From: Flavobacteriaceae bacterium
GTDB lineage: Bacteria; Bacteroidota; Bacteroidia; Flavobacteriales; Flavobacteriaceae
NCBI GenBank assembly: GCA_030828025.1
Contig: JAURDG010000056.1
Location: forward strand, 1 to 7,911
Reading direction: 5' to 3'
DNA length: 7,911 nt
The stretch's first letter is position 1. Every line of letters begins with the position of its first letter. Below the pieces are notes generated by a model that was not told the origin of the DNA, did no database searches, and was given only the letters and a program-made list of their open reading frames with translations. Below are positions 1-6,252 of the stretch, piece after piece. The position numbers and the translations under genes are program-made.

Positions 1-13
1 AGCTGTTGATTAT

Positions 14-41
14 TTTGTTGAAAATTGCCACAACATATTTG
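14..41 (+). promoter_or_regulatory. weak candidate promoter for the TPR-DUF368-DUF368-aroE operon
   Basis: Seen: a TTG at 15-17 and CATATTTG at 34-41, which matches the Bacteroidota -7 consensus TAnnTTTG except for its first base. The spacing between them is 16 bases, slightly shorter than the usual range, so this is only a candidate. It would start transcription near 48, about 40 bases before the start codon. The rest of 1-86 is AT-rich and shows no other gene or clear structure; what lies upstream of base 1 is unknown. Confidence 0.25.
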
Positions 42-86
42 GGAAATCATCTCTAGGTTAACTAAATTTAAAAATCAAACCCGTGT

Positions 87-1472
87 ATGGATTTTTCATT
101 TGATGATTTTTCAGACTTGCCATTATCTCGCTTCGAGTCCATGTTGAAAACAAATGAGATTCAGTTTTTTGACGCAACTGAGTTTGAAGAGATTGCGCAA
201 TACTACATCGAGATGGCCAATTTGAGTATGGCCAAAAAAGCCATCGAAGTAGGTCTAAGTCAACATCCAGAATCAACAGAGCTCAGCCTCTTACTTGTCG
301 AATATTACATCATCAGCAACACATTTGACGAGGCAGTAGTCCTTTTAGAAAATATCCTTTCCGTAGAGCCCTTTAATGAGTATGCGCACCAACATATGGC
401 GGTAATTTTATCCGAACGAAATCAGCATGAAGCGGCAATCGAATCCTTAAAAAAGGGCTTAAAATATGCTACAGACACCTACGAGTTCTATTCGCTACTT
501 GCTATGGAATACCTCTATCTCGACCACTATTTTATGGCCAAAGAGTATTTCATCAAATGTCTCGAAGAAGACATACGCGACAATCACGCCTTGTACAATA
601 TTATCTATTGCTTTGAATCGTTAAAAGATAATGATGGTGCCATTGCCTATATGAATGAATTTTTAGATAAAGACCCATATAATGAGGTTGCTTGGCATCA
701 GTTAGGCAGGCAATATGTTGCCAAAAATATGTACGAACAGGCGATAACGGCGTTTGATTTTGCTACCATTTGCGATGATACGTTTATTGGAGCTTATCTC
801 GAGTTGGGCAAATCCCTAGAACAATTAGGTCGTTATAACGAAGCCATTAATCATTATGAAATCACCCTAAGCATCGACGATCCGACAGCTTTTGCATTGC
901 TGCGCATCGGCGAATGTCATCTCAAACTGGGCAATGAACTATTGGGTCTAAAATTTCTAAAAAAAGCCATTCACGAAGACCCCTTATTGGACAAAGGCTG
1001 GATTGCACTGTGCACTTACTTCATGCAAAAAAAAGCCTATGCAAAGGTGTTGCACTATGTGCGTAAAGCTGTTAAAATAGATAACACCCATGTGCAGTAT
1101 TGGCTTTTTTATGCACAAGCAAATAAAGCTCTTGGGTTTCTTGAGGAAGCAAATCACGGATACAAATCACTTGTAAATCTTGGCAATTACGAAGTGCAGA
1201 CTTGGCTTGATTGGGCAAGATTGCTGTTGGACATGCAAGAATATGACAAGGGTATTCAAGCACTACTTCAAGGTTTAGAATTTCACCCAGACAACGGTCG
1301 CTTGCATTATATGTTGGCTGGTTTTTATATGATGCAAGCAAAAGGCAATGAGGCTTCTTTTTTCCTTAAAAATGCCTACGCCATCAATCCAAACGATATC
1401 GAGGTATTTTATGAGTCCTTCCCAACTTCGCGCACCTCATCGCTTGTGAAAAATACATTATCGCTTTCTTAG
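87..1472 (+). CDS. tetratricopeptide (TPR) repeat protein, cytoplasmic, function unassigned
   Basis: A 461-residue protein made almost entirely of TPR helix pairs. From about residue 35 to 434 I can mark roughly twelve units of about 34 residues, with typical endings of the form 'A...L...P' (e.g. 'GLSQHPES' near 57, 'LSVEPFNE' near 91, 'FLDKDPYNE' near 192, 'IHEDPLLDKGW' near 295). There is no signal peptide or membrane segment, so it should be a cytoplasmic protein-protein interaction scaffold; partners are unknown. The short acidic N-terminus (MDFSFDDFSDLPL) and the overall length fit the flavobacterial family I recall at this locus, so it appears complete. The ATG at 87 is well supported: an in-frame TAA at 69-71 blocks extension. 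It lies 32 bases before the first DUF368 gene on the same strand, suggesting co-transcription and perhaps a link to envelope lipid-carrier recycling (inference). Confidence 0.85.
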   Translation: MDFSFDDFSDLPLSRFESMLKTNEIQFFDATEFEEIAQYYIEMANLSMAKKAIEVGLSQHPESTELSLLLVEYYIISNTFDEAVVLLENILSVEPFNEYAHQHMAVILSERNQHEAAIESLKKGLKYATDTYEFYSLLAMEYLYLDHYFMAKEYFIKCLEEDIRDNHALYNIIYCFESLKDNDGAIAYMNEFLDKDPYNEVAWHQLGRQYVAKNMYEQAITAFDFATICDDTFIGAYLELGKSLEQLGRYNEAINHYEITLSIDDPTAFALLRIGECHLKLGNELLGLKFLKKAIHEDPLLDKGWIALCTYFMQKKAYAKVLHYVRKAVKIDNTHVQYWLFYAQANKALGFLEEANHGYKSLVNLGNYEVQTWLDWARLLLDMQEYDKGIQALLQGLEFHPDNGRLHYMLAGFYMMQAKGNEASFFLKNAYAINPNDIEVFYESFPTSRTSSLVKNTLSLS

Positions 1473-1478
1473 CGCATT

Positions 1479-1497
1479 AAGCTGTATATTGTAGCTT
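1479..1497. repeat. inverted repeat AAGCT-N9-AGCTT in the TPR/DUF368 gap, overlapping a possible -7 element
   Basis: Seen: a perfect 5-base inverted repeat (1479-1483 with 1493-1497) that continues inward with two G-T pairs and one A-T pair, leaving a 3-base loop. It fills much of the 32-base gap between the two genes. No T run follows, so it does not look like an intrinsic terminator. The sequence TAGCTTTA at 1492-1499 matches TAnnTTTG in all but the last base and lies just before the ATG at 1505, so the repeat could overlap a weak internal promoter. Its function is unknown and it may be chance. Confidence 0.3.
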
Positions 1498-1504
1498 TAC
1501 CAAA

Positions 1505-2449
1505 ATGAATAACGTGCGCTTTAATTTATTGACCACCTATCTCAAGGGTATGACCATGGGTGCTGCTGACGTGATACCCGGCGTTTCTGGAGGTACTATT
1601 GCCCTGATTACGCATATTTACGAACGCCTTATTCGAGCCATTAATGGTATCTCGCTAAAACTAGTACTTCAGCTTTTGGGTACCAAAAGAAAAGAAGCAT
1701 GGCGCGCTTTGGACGGCGCTTTTTTACTTTCACTCGCACTGGGTATTGGAACGAGTATTTTACTGTTTACCAGCCTTATTGAATGGCTGCTCGAAGCCTA
1801 TCCAATTCCGCTTTGGGCATTCTTTTTTGGCTTAATCCTTGGAAGTGCAGTTGTCTTAAAAAACAAGGTAACCTCCTGGCGGTTTAGCGCATTTGTTGCG
1901 CTGCTAACAGGTGCGCTAGTCGCTTATGGAGTAGGTGTTATCAGCCCAAGTGCGGGTTCCGAAAATTTACTCTATCTCTTTTTTTGCGGTATGTTGGTGG
2001 TGATTGCCATGATACTTCCTGGCATTTCGGGAGCGTTCATTTTAATTCTTCTTGGTGCCTACCAGACCGCTTTGGAAACAGTTGCCAAACTTAAGAGCTT
2101 TGACCCTGAAGGGCTTATCGTTTTTGCTGTTATGGCAAGTGGTGGACTTATTGGGCTAAAGCTGTTCTCAAAAGGGCTAAACTGGATGTTTTTACATTAC
2201 AAAAATACAGTATTGGCTGCCATGACTGGATTTTTAATCGGCTCATTATTTAAGGTTTGGCCGTGGAAAAAAACAATGACCTACCACACAAACAGCGAAG
2301 GTGTTCAAGAGCCGCTCACTACCATAGCTGTTTTTCCCGATTTGGGAGATGCATCGCAGCAACTTGGTAGCGCACTTCTAAGTTTTTTTGTTGCCTTGGT
2401 GCTGTTGTTTTTTTTGGAACGAATAAGTAAAAAGAATCCCGATGCATAA
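1505..2449 (+). CDS. DUF368 polytopic membrane protein, PopT-type undecaprenyl-phosphate translocase family (paralogue 1)
   Basis: A 314-residue integral membrane protein. The family signature is intact: 'ADVIPGVSGGT' at residues 21-31, and the matching second-half motif 'LPGISGAF' at 171-178. Hydrophobic segments lie at about 72-96, 101-117, 126-147, 154-186, 203-225, 234-252 and 285-304. DUF368 proteins (PopT) are reported to return the lipid carrier undecaprenyl phosphate from the outer to the inner leaflet of the cytoplasmic membrane, so that it can be reused for peptidoglycan and surface glycans. This copy has the canonical motif and is the better candidate for that activity. An in-frame TAA at 1478-1480 supports the ATG at 1505; no Shine-Dalgarno is seen, as usual in Bacteroidota. 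Its 3' end overlaps the next DUF368 gene by 8 bases, implying translational coupling. Family assignment is firm; transport activity is inferred from the family. Confidence 0.9.
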   Translation: MNNVRFNLLTTYLKGMTMGAADVIPGVSGGTIALITHIYERLIRAINGISLKLVLQLLGTKRKEAWRALDGAFLLSLALGIGTSILLFTSLIEWLLEAYPIPLWAFFFGLILGSAVVLKNKVTSWRFSAFVALLTGALVAYGVGVISPSAGSENLLYLFFCGMLVVIAMILPGISGAFILILLGAYQTALETVAKLKSFDPEGLIVFAVMASGGLIGLKLFSKGLNWMFLHYKNTVLAAMTGFLIGSLFKVWPWKKTMTYHTNSEGVQEPLTTIAVFPDLGDASQQLGSALLSFFVALVLLFFLERISKKNPDA

Positions 2450-3368
2450 ACGCTCCGTATCCGATTATTTTTTACTCGTGTTGAAAGGGGTTGCCATGGG
2501 CATTGCCAACAAAATTCCAGGTGTTTCGGGAGGAATTGTAGCCGTAGTAACGGGTTTTTATGGAGAACTTATTTTTTCGTTTCAACGCTTAAATCTTAAG
2601 GCCGTATTGCTGTTGTTTCGAGGGCGATTTGGCACCTTTTGGCAATACATTAACGGGCGTTTTTTGTTTACGCTGCTGTTGGGGGTCATTTTAAGTTATT
2701 TTACGCTATCCTTAATATTAGATGTAGCGCTATCTGCATATCCAAAATATGTTTGGGCGCTCTTTTTTGGATTGGTTTTGGCTTCTGCTCTATTGTTGTT
2801 TCGAGATTATAAAACATGGAACACCAAAACCATTATTTTCGCCATCATCGGGCTTGGGATTGGTATTGGTTTAAGTATTTTATCCCCGTCTAACCAAAAC
2901 ACCCAATTCGGATATGTTTTTTTGTGCGGCGTTATCAGCATTGTCGGCATGACCTTGCCAGGGCTTTCAGGTTCCTTTTTGCTGATCCTTATGGGTAATT
3001 ACACCTTGTTGCTGGTAGATGCCGTAAATGCTTTCGGTCGTGTCTTGATAAGCCCTTTTCATGAGGCAACGCTAAGCGCAGACGATCGCCATTACGCCCT
3101 TTTATTTGGCGTTTTTCTTCTTGGCTCATTAGTAGGAATAAGTGGCTTATCAGCTATAATTCATCGAATCCAACAAAAAGCAAACGATATTCTTCAAGCC
3201 ACATTAATTGGGTTTGTTTTTGGGTCGTTATTTATTCTTTGGCCTACAAACAAAAAAGCAGCTATAGCTGTAGCACAGACGCAGGAGTATAGTGGTTGGA
3301 TGCTATTTTGGGGCATCATCGGATTTATTATTGTATTATTTTTAGATTATTATGAGCGAAAAAAATAA
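2442..3368 (+). CDS. DUF368 polytopic membrane protein, PopT family (divergent paralogue 2)
   Basis: A 308-residue membrane protein, clearly a paralogue of the preceding gene: same length, same helix layout (hydrophobic segments at about 73-96, 101-120, 130-148, 155-190, 216-238, 250-267, 285-301) and both signature motifs. The first motif is altered: 'ANKIPGVSGGI' at residues 22-32, in place of 'ADVIPGVSGGT'. The Asp becomes Asn, the next residue is Lys, and the final Thr becomes Ile. The second motif is 'LPGLSGSF' at 172-179. Start at 2442 lies inside the 3' end of paralogue 1 (8-base overlap, ATGCATAA), and its own end overlaps aroE by 17 bases, so expression of all three is likely coupled. 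By family it should move undecaprenyl phosphate or a related lipid carrier across the inner membrane, but the motif changes leave open another substrate, a partner role to paralogue 1, or a non-transporting subunit. Confidence 0.88.
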   Translation: MHKRSVSDYFLLVLKGVAMGIANKIPGVSGGIVAVVTGFYGELIFSFQRLNLKAVLLLFRGRFGTFWQYINGRFLFTLLLGVILSYFTLSLILDVALSAYPKYVWALFFGLVLASALLLFRDYKTWNTKTIIFAIIGLGIGIGLSILSPSNQNTQFGYVFLCGVISIVGMTLPGLSGSFLLILMGNYTLLLVDAVNAFGRVLISPFHEATLSADDRHYALLFGVFLLGSLVGISGLSAIIHRIQQKANDILQATLIGFVFGSLFILWPTNKKAAIAVAQTQEYSGWMLFWGIIGFIIVLFLDYYERKK

Positions 3369-4098
3369 GCAGCTATTTGGGCTTTTGGGCCAAAACATTG
3401 AGTACTCCTTTTCTCGAACTTATTTCAGCGAAAAATTTAAACGAGAGCAACTGAATCATTGCGCTTACGTAAATTTTGATATACCCAACATTCAGGAATT
3501 CAAAAAACTAACGAAAGAACCTCACCTAAAAGGGATGAACGTAACCATTCCCTACAAGCAAGAAGTCATGCCGTTTTTGGATCAAATAGACACGGTAGCA
3601 AAAGAAATTGGAGCCGTTAATACGATTGTTTTTCACGCAGATGGGACGACAAAAGGCTACAATACCGACTATATTGGGTTTGAACAAAGCATCAAGCCCT
3701 TGTGTGCTGAAGGCATTAAAAAAGCGCTTGTTCTCGGTACTGGTGGTGCTTCTAAGGCTGTTGTTTACTGCCTTGAAAAAATGGGCATCCAAACCCAATA
3801 TGTCTCACGAAAAGCATCTGCAAAAGCCATTACCTACCAAATGCTAACACCAGAAATTTTGAACGACCATAAGCTCATTGTTAACTGCTCACCTGTGGGC
3901 ACCTTCCCAAATGTGCACAAAAAACCCAATATTGACTACAGCGTACTGGGAAAAAACCACGTCCTATTTGACCTGATTTACAACCCCGAAATGACCGCAT
4001 TTATGGAGGCTGGTATGCAACAAGGTGCTACTGTCAAAAATGGGCATTATATGCTTATTGGACAAGCAGAAGCTGCTTGGAAGTTATGGAATAGCTAG
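3352..4098 (+). CDS. aroE: shikimate dehydrogenase (NADP-dependent)
   Basis: Converts 3-dehydroshikimate to shikimate with NADPH, the fourth step of the shikimate pathway to chorismate and aromatic amino acids; cytoplasmic. The 248-residue protein is complete and a little shorter than E. coli AroE (272). N-terminal substrate domain: 'EYSFSRTYF' at 17-25 with the shikimate-binding serines, 'NVTIPYKQ' at 63-70 with the catalytic Lys69, 'GAVNT' at 87-91, and 'YNTDYIGF' at 103-110 with the catalytic Asp106. The nucleotide-binding loop is 'LGTGGASK' at 128-135, and 'SRK' at 152-154 is placed to contact the NADP 2'-phosphate. Further conserved pieces are 'NCSPVGTFP' (178-186), 'DLIYNP' (207-212) and 'GHYMLIGQAEAA' (231-242). 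The start lies 17 bases inside the second DUF368 gene in another frame, and the whole reading frame matches the family from its first residues. It is followed by a T8 run and the DUF349 promoter. Confidence 0.96.
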   Translation: MSEKNKQLFGLLGQNIEYSFSRTYFSEKFKREQLNHCAYVNFDIPNIQEFKKLTKEPHLKGMNVTIPYKQEVMPFLDQIDTVAKEIGAVNTIVFHADGTTKGYNTDYIGFEQSIKPLCAEGIKKALVLGTGGASKAVVYCLEKMGIQTQYVSRKASAKAITYQMLTPEILNDHKLIVNCSPVGTFPNVHKKPNIDYSVLGKNHVLFDLIYNPEMTAFMEAGMQQGATVKNGHYMLIGQAEAAWKLWNS

Positions 4099-4103
4099 TT
4101 TTT

Positions 4104-4134
4104 TTTGAACCCAACTCTATAAATTGTATATTCG
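4104..4134 (+). promoter_or_regulatory. Bacteroidota-type promoter before the DUF349 gene (TTTG-N19-TATATTCG)
   Basis: Seen: TTTG at 4104-4107, the end of a T8 run, then exactly 19 bases, then TATATTCG at 4127-4134. The latter matches the -7 consensus TAnnTTTG at all fixed positions except one. Motif and spacing fit the sigma-ABfr (primary sigma) promoters known in Bacteroides and Flavobacterium. Transcription would start near 4140, giving a leader of about 20 bases before the ATG at 4159. This also argues against the in-frame TTG at 4138 as the start codon. It would let the DUF349 gene be expressed independently of the upstream operon. Confidence 0.5.
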
Positions 4135-4158
4135 ACCTTGATATTAAATTCATGTACT

Positions 4159-6240
4159 ATGTTGGAAATAACCGACAACGATTTGCCACAAGCAAACGAA
4201 GAAAACGTAAGCGAACAAGCTTCTGACCTGAGCCCTAAGCCTGATAGCAATCAATACACTAGTGAAGATGCTAGCCCTACTGCGGTAGAAGAAAAAACTT
4301 CAACAACCAATCCTAAGGAAGAAAAGGAAGAGGTTGACGAAGCACAACCAGTTGCCAAAAAAACCGCAAAAAAAGATAAGTCGAGTCAAAATACCAACAA
4401 AGATGAGGCTAGCGACAATCTTTCTAGTAAGGAACCTGAACAAGCAACTCAAGAAAGTGACGAAAAGGAGGCTAAGCCTGAAGTAACAGAAATAAAACTT
4501 CAAGGCGAAAAAAGCGAAACCATGGACTTGACGAAGCTCAAAGACATGGAGCCCGAAGCACTTGTAGAGTTGCTAAGCTCTACCCTAAAAAAAGAATCCA
4601 TTCAAAGCGCAAAGCCAATCGTTGATTCGATAATAAAGGTGTTTGACAAAAAAATGAAAGTCCTTACGGATGAGAAAAAAGAAGCGTTTATTGCCAGCGG
4701 TGAAAATCCAGATGCTTTTTATTTTAATCCACCCATAAAAAAGACCTACAACGAATTGGTTCGCCGCTATAAATCGGATCGTAGCACCTATTATAAAAGT
4801 AAAGAAGAACAACAGAAAAAAAATCTAGCGCAACGCCTTGCCCTTATCGAAGAGTTAAAAGGGCTCATCAATGTAGAGCAAGACATTAACGCAACCTATC
4901 AACAATTTAAGGACTTGCAAAAAAGGTGGAAAGAAACAGGACAAGTGCCACGAATGGAAGCCAATAATATTTGGAAAACATATCACCACCATGTGGGCAT
5001 ATTTTATGATTTTCTGCACCTCAACAGAGACCTTCGCGAGCTAGATTTTAAATTTAATCTTGAGCAAAAACTAAAGATATGCGAGCAAGCCGAAGCCTTG
5101 GCAAGCATGGAGGATATTGCGAAGGCATTTCGTCATTTGCAAACCTTGCACAAACAGTGGAAAGATGAGTTGGGACCTGTGGACAAAGAACGCAGCGAGG
5201 AAGTCTGGGAACGATTCAGCGATGCAACCAAAATCATCCATGACAAAAGACGTTTTTTCCTAAATAATCAGGATGAAATTTTTGAAGCTAATCTGCTAAA
5301 AAAACAAGCGATAATTGCTCAAATAAAAGAACTACTTTCCGAAGAGTTTAGCGATAAAACAAACATCCATACCTATAGCAATACCTTTGACGGATTGCGG
5401 GAATCTTTTTTTGAAATTGGAAAAGTTCCTACTAAAAAAAGAGATGATTTGTGGGCAGAATTCAAAAAATGTTTGCGCGCTTACAACCGCAAACGCTCGC
5501 AATATTACAAAACACTAAAAAAAGGTTTTACAGAAAATCTAGACAAAAAAAGAGCCTTAATCGAAGAAGCTGAACAGCTTAAAGACAATAAAAACTTTAA
5601 AGAAACCACCCCTAAAATCATTGCGTTACAAAAACAATGGAAAGAAATAGGACCAACGCACAGAAAAGATTCCAATAAGTTGTGGTTAGCGTTTAGAGGA
5701 GCTTGTGATGCATACTTTGCTTCCATGCACAATCAAAAAAACCAAAGCATTGAAGAAGAAAAAGAAAACCTAACGCAAAAAAAATCTTTACTGGTAACAT
5801 TTAAGAAAAGTATTGAAGAAGCCGAAACCGCCGACAAAATAATTGATATCGATGGGTTTATCGGTCGATGGAGCAGTATTGGTTCAGTACCAAGAAAAGA
5901 AACTAAAATTGAGCATGAATACACTCGTGTTTTAGAGAAAGCATACAAGGCTTCTGGGCTATCCAAAACAGAAATTGTGCAAAAAAGCTACCAAAATAAG
6001 CTGGACAGCATACGTGATGATGCGGAAAGCATCAATAAAGAAGTTTGGTCAATCAATCGCCAAATCGATGAGCACAAACAAGAAATCATACAGCTAGAAA
6101 CCAACCTTCAATTCTTTGGCAGCAATCAAGACAAAAACCCCATTGTGATTAAAGTACACGAGGATATTGCACAGGTTAAAGACCGATTGGAAAAACTAAA
6201 AGAAAAAAAGCGATTGGTGAAAAAAATTAAAGAGAACTAA
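4159..6240 (+). CDS. DUF349-repeat protein with charged N-terminal region and C-terminal coiled coil
   Basis: A 693-residue soluble protein of unknown function. Layout: residues 1-120 are low-complexity and rich in Glu, Lys, Ser, Thr and Ala (probably disordered); 122-165 is a helical segment beginning 'MDLTKLKDMEPEALVELL'; then come five DUF349 repeats whose cores resemble 'QKQWKEIGP...W..F'. The aligned core aromatic residues are W257, W334, F417, W494 and W571, a spacing of 77, 83, 77 and 77. Residues 611-693 form a predicted coiled coil with a basic tail. There is no signal peptide or membrane segment. The start is placed at ATG 4159 (MLEITDNDLP); an in-frame TTG at 4138 lies at the probable transcription start and is rejected. 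DUF349 proteins are widespread, but I know of no settled function; the long helical repeats suggest a scaffold or nucleic-acid/protein binder (inference). The gene ends inside the convergent end of mazG. Confidence 0.85.
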   Translation: MLEITDNDLPQANEENVSEQASDLSPKPDSNQYTSEDASPTAVEEKTSTTNPKEEKEEVDEAQPVAKKTAKKDKSSQNTNKDEASDNLSSKEPEQATQESDEKEAKPEVTEIKLQGEKSETMDLTKLKDMEPEALVELLSSTLKKESIQSAKPIVDSIIKVFDKKMKVLTDEKKEAFIASGENPDAFYFNPPIKKTYNELVRRYKSDRSTYYKSKEEQQKKNLAQRLALIEELKGLINVEQDINATYQQFKDLQKRWKETGQVPRMEANNIWKTYHHHVGIFYDFLHLNRDLRELDFKFNLEQKLKICEQAEALASMEDIAKAFRHLQTLHKQWKDELGPVDKERSEEVWERFSDATKIIHDKRRFFLNNQDEIFEANLLKKQAIIAQIKELLSEEFSDKTNIHTYSNTFDGLRESFFEIGKVPTKKRDDLWAEFKKCLRAYNRKRSQYYKTLKKGFTENLDKKRALIEEAEQLKDNKNFKETTPKIIALQKQWKEIGPTHRKDSNKLWLAFRGACDAYFASMHNQKNQSIEEEKENLTQKKSLLVTFKKSIEEAETADKIIDIDGFIGRWSSIGSVPRKETKIEHEYTRVLEKAYKASGLSKTEIVQKSYQNKLDSIRDDAESINKEVWSINRQIDEHKQEIIQLETNLQFFGSNQDKNPIVIKVHEDIAQVKDRLEKLKEKKRLVKKIKEN

Positions 6241-6252
6241 CCTGTTCTTTTT
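6229..6252. terminator. candidate shared terminator hairpin between the convergent operons
   Basis: Seen: AAAGAGAAC (6229-6237), a 6-base loop TAACCT, then GTTCTTTTT (6244-6252). This forms a 9-pair stem with one G-U pair when read on the plus strand, with T7 at 6248-6254 forming and following the right arm. On the minus strand the same stem has an A-C mismatch, but it is followed by TTT-AA-TTTTTT. The stem is AU-rich with only two G-C pairs, so it is a weak terminator at best, more plausible for the plus-strand transcript. It contains the stop codons of both genes. Confidence 0.4.

Noticed and set aside
58..276. Minus-strand open frame of 72 residues over the start of the TPR gene
   Set aside because: No recognisable domain, and it lies almost entirely antisense to a well-supported coding region.
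1072..1341. Minus-strand open frame of 89 residues inside the TPR gene
   Set aside because: Fully antisense to the TPR repeats, with no family features.
3359..3368. A AAA AAA heptamer at the end of the second DUF368 gene, resembling a -1 frameshift site
   Set aside because: It is in the correct phase for slippage, but aroE lies in the +1 frame relative to this gene, so a -1 shift would not join them. AroE has a full-length start of its own and no stem-loop was seen downstream.
3526..3847. Open frames on both strands inside aroE
   Set aside because: They overlap catalytic motifs of a clear aroE gene and have shadow-like composition.
4085..4107. Possible intrinsic terminator after aroE (TAGCTAG followed by T8)
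   Set aside because: I could not find a stem longer than about four pairs before the T run; the run is better explained as part of the downstream promoter.
4138..4158. TTG at 4138 as the start of the DUF349 gene
   Set aside because: It lies directly after the probable -7 element and at the predicted transcription start; the ATG at 4159 has a short normal leader and gives a plausible N-terminus.
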